Assembly: GCA_964541725.1 (NCBI GenBank)
Contig: CAZIQG010000071.1
Span: 1-5,189, forward strand
Direction of reading: 5' to 3'
Origin: JAGOUY01 sp964541725
GTDB lineage: Bacteria; Patescibacteriota; Patescibacteriia; 2-12-FULL-60-25
Length of the DNA stretch: 5,189 nt
Shown: piece by piece, positions 5,032-5,189 of the stretch
How the letters are laid out: every line of letters starts with the position of its first letter
Numbering within the stretch: the first letter of the stretch is position 1
Translations under genes and position numbers: made by a program
Notes under the pieces: generated by a model
The model's database searches: none
Told to the model about the DNA's origin: nothing
Seen by the model: the letters and a program-made list of their open reading frames with translations, nothing else

Positions 5032-5043
5032 ATCGCCTATATC
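5014..5043 (+). promoter_or_regulatory. Candidate rsmE promoter using the inverted repeat as its -35
   Basis: TTGTAA (5014-5019), inside the right arm of the inverted repeat, and TATATC (5038-5043), just outside it, are 18 bp apart. Each matches four of six consensus positions. Initiation would be near 5050, giving a leader of about 28 nt that contains the GC-rich stretch and the C9T7 tract. The match is modest. Confidence 0.3.
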
Positions 5044-5061
5044 CCTCTGCCGCGCGCAGCG

Positions 5062-5077
5062 CCCCCCCCCTTTTTTT
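5062..5077 (+). repeat. C9T7 homopolymer tract abutting the rsmE start codon
   Basis: Nine C (5062-5070) followed by seven T (5071-5077) run straight into the ATG at 5078. The tract replaces any ribosome-binding site and lies in the presumed leader. Upstream is a short GC-rich hairpin (CTGC 5047-5050 with GCAG 5056-5059). Such a tract is prone to slippage, and also to sequencing error. Confidence 0.8.
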
Positions 5078-5189
5078 ATGAAAACCCACCGTTTCATCGG
5101 CAATTTTTCCTTACATAAAGACTCGGTCTCCCTCACCGACCCCTCACTCGTCCACCAAATCGGACGAGTCTTGCGTTTGCAAATAGGGG
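5078..5189 (+). CDS. rsmE: 16S rRNA (uracil-1498-N3)-methyltransferase RsmE, 5' part only
   Basis: The window ends 37 codons and one base into this gene, so only the N-terminus is visible: MKTHRFIG at the start and HQIGRVLRLQIG at the end. The HRF near the start, and a His followed by xIGRVLRxxxG about 25 residues later, match the N-terminal PUA-like RNA-binding part of RsmE (E. coli has NHIGRVLRMGPG). RsmE methylates N3 of U1498 in helix 44 of 16S rRNA within the 30S subunit, using S-adenosylmethionine. The SPOUT catalytic domain would lie beyond the window and cannot be checked. The ATG is placed directly after a C9T7 tract, with no Shine-Dalgarno sequence. The family match at the expected distance from this Met supports the start. 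Being partial, the gene could still be broken downstream. Confidence 0.75.
   Translation, partial: MKTHRFIGNFSLHKDSVSLTDPSLVHQIGRVLRLQIG

Noticed and set aside
4860..5039. 8-bp target-site duplication around the inverted repeat
   Set aside because: The flanking octamers CTCATCTA and ATCGCCTA match at only five of eight positions, which is not distinguishable from chance.
4891..5136. 81-codon minus-strand open frame across the inverted-repeat element
   Set aside because: It runs through the left arm's inner part, the core, the whole right arm and the start of rsmE on the opposite strand. It has no family resemblance and its composition follows the repeats.

Overview
This window is a compact, gene-dense piece of a bacterial chromosome. 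It is most likely from a Patescibacteria/CPR-type organism, which is an inference. The reasons are an archaeal-type UMP kinase, a TrmB-like regulator with a C-terminal sensor domain, a small YtxH-like membrane-anchored coiled-coil protein, short spacers, and several genes without a Shine-Dalgarno sequence. Stops are TAA, TAG and one TGA. The TGA is followed two codons later by an in-frame TAA, so it does not settle the genetic code.

Left part (1-2405, plus strand): a TrmB-family regulator is followed by a perfect 18-bp AT-rich palindrome (699-716), a candidate operator. Next come an extended -10 promoter and a 290-aa protein I do not recognise (779-1651), in a visibly GC-richer stretch, and then an archaeal-type pyrH (1716-2405).

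Middle (2414-4381, minus strand): a PfkB-family sugar/nucleoside kinase and a class II fructose-1,6-bisphosphate aldolase (fba) form a likely two-gene operon with a 45-bp spacer. fba converges on pyrH with only 8 bp between the stop codons. The intrinsic terminators for the two directions lie inside the opposing gene: a minus-strand terminator in the 3' end of pyrH and a plus-strand terminator in fba.

Right part (4399-5189, plus strand): a divergent sigma70-like promoter drives a YtxH-like gene. A 285-bp spacer follows. It holds a decayed AGTAGG repeat patch and a 164-bp element bounded by a perfect 35-bp inverted repeat, which is MITE-like or a structured RNA. A candidate promoter has its -35 in the right arm of that element. 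A C9T7 homopolymer tract then abuts the ATG of a gene cut by the window edge, whose first 37 codons look like rsmE (16S rRNA m3U1498 methyltransferase).

The strongest unexplained signals are the 164-bp inverted-repeat element, the regulator/palindrome/orphan-gene arrangement, and the reciprocal terminators embedded in coding sequence. No tRNA, rRNA, CRISPR array or transposase gene was seen.
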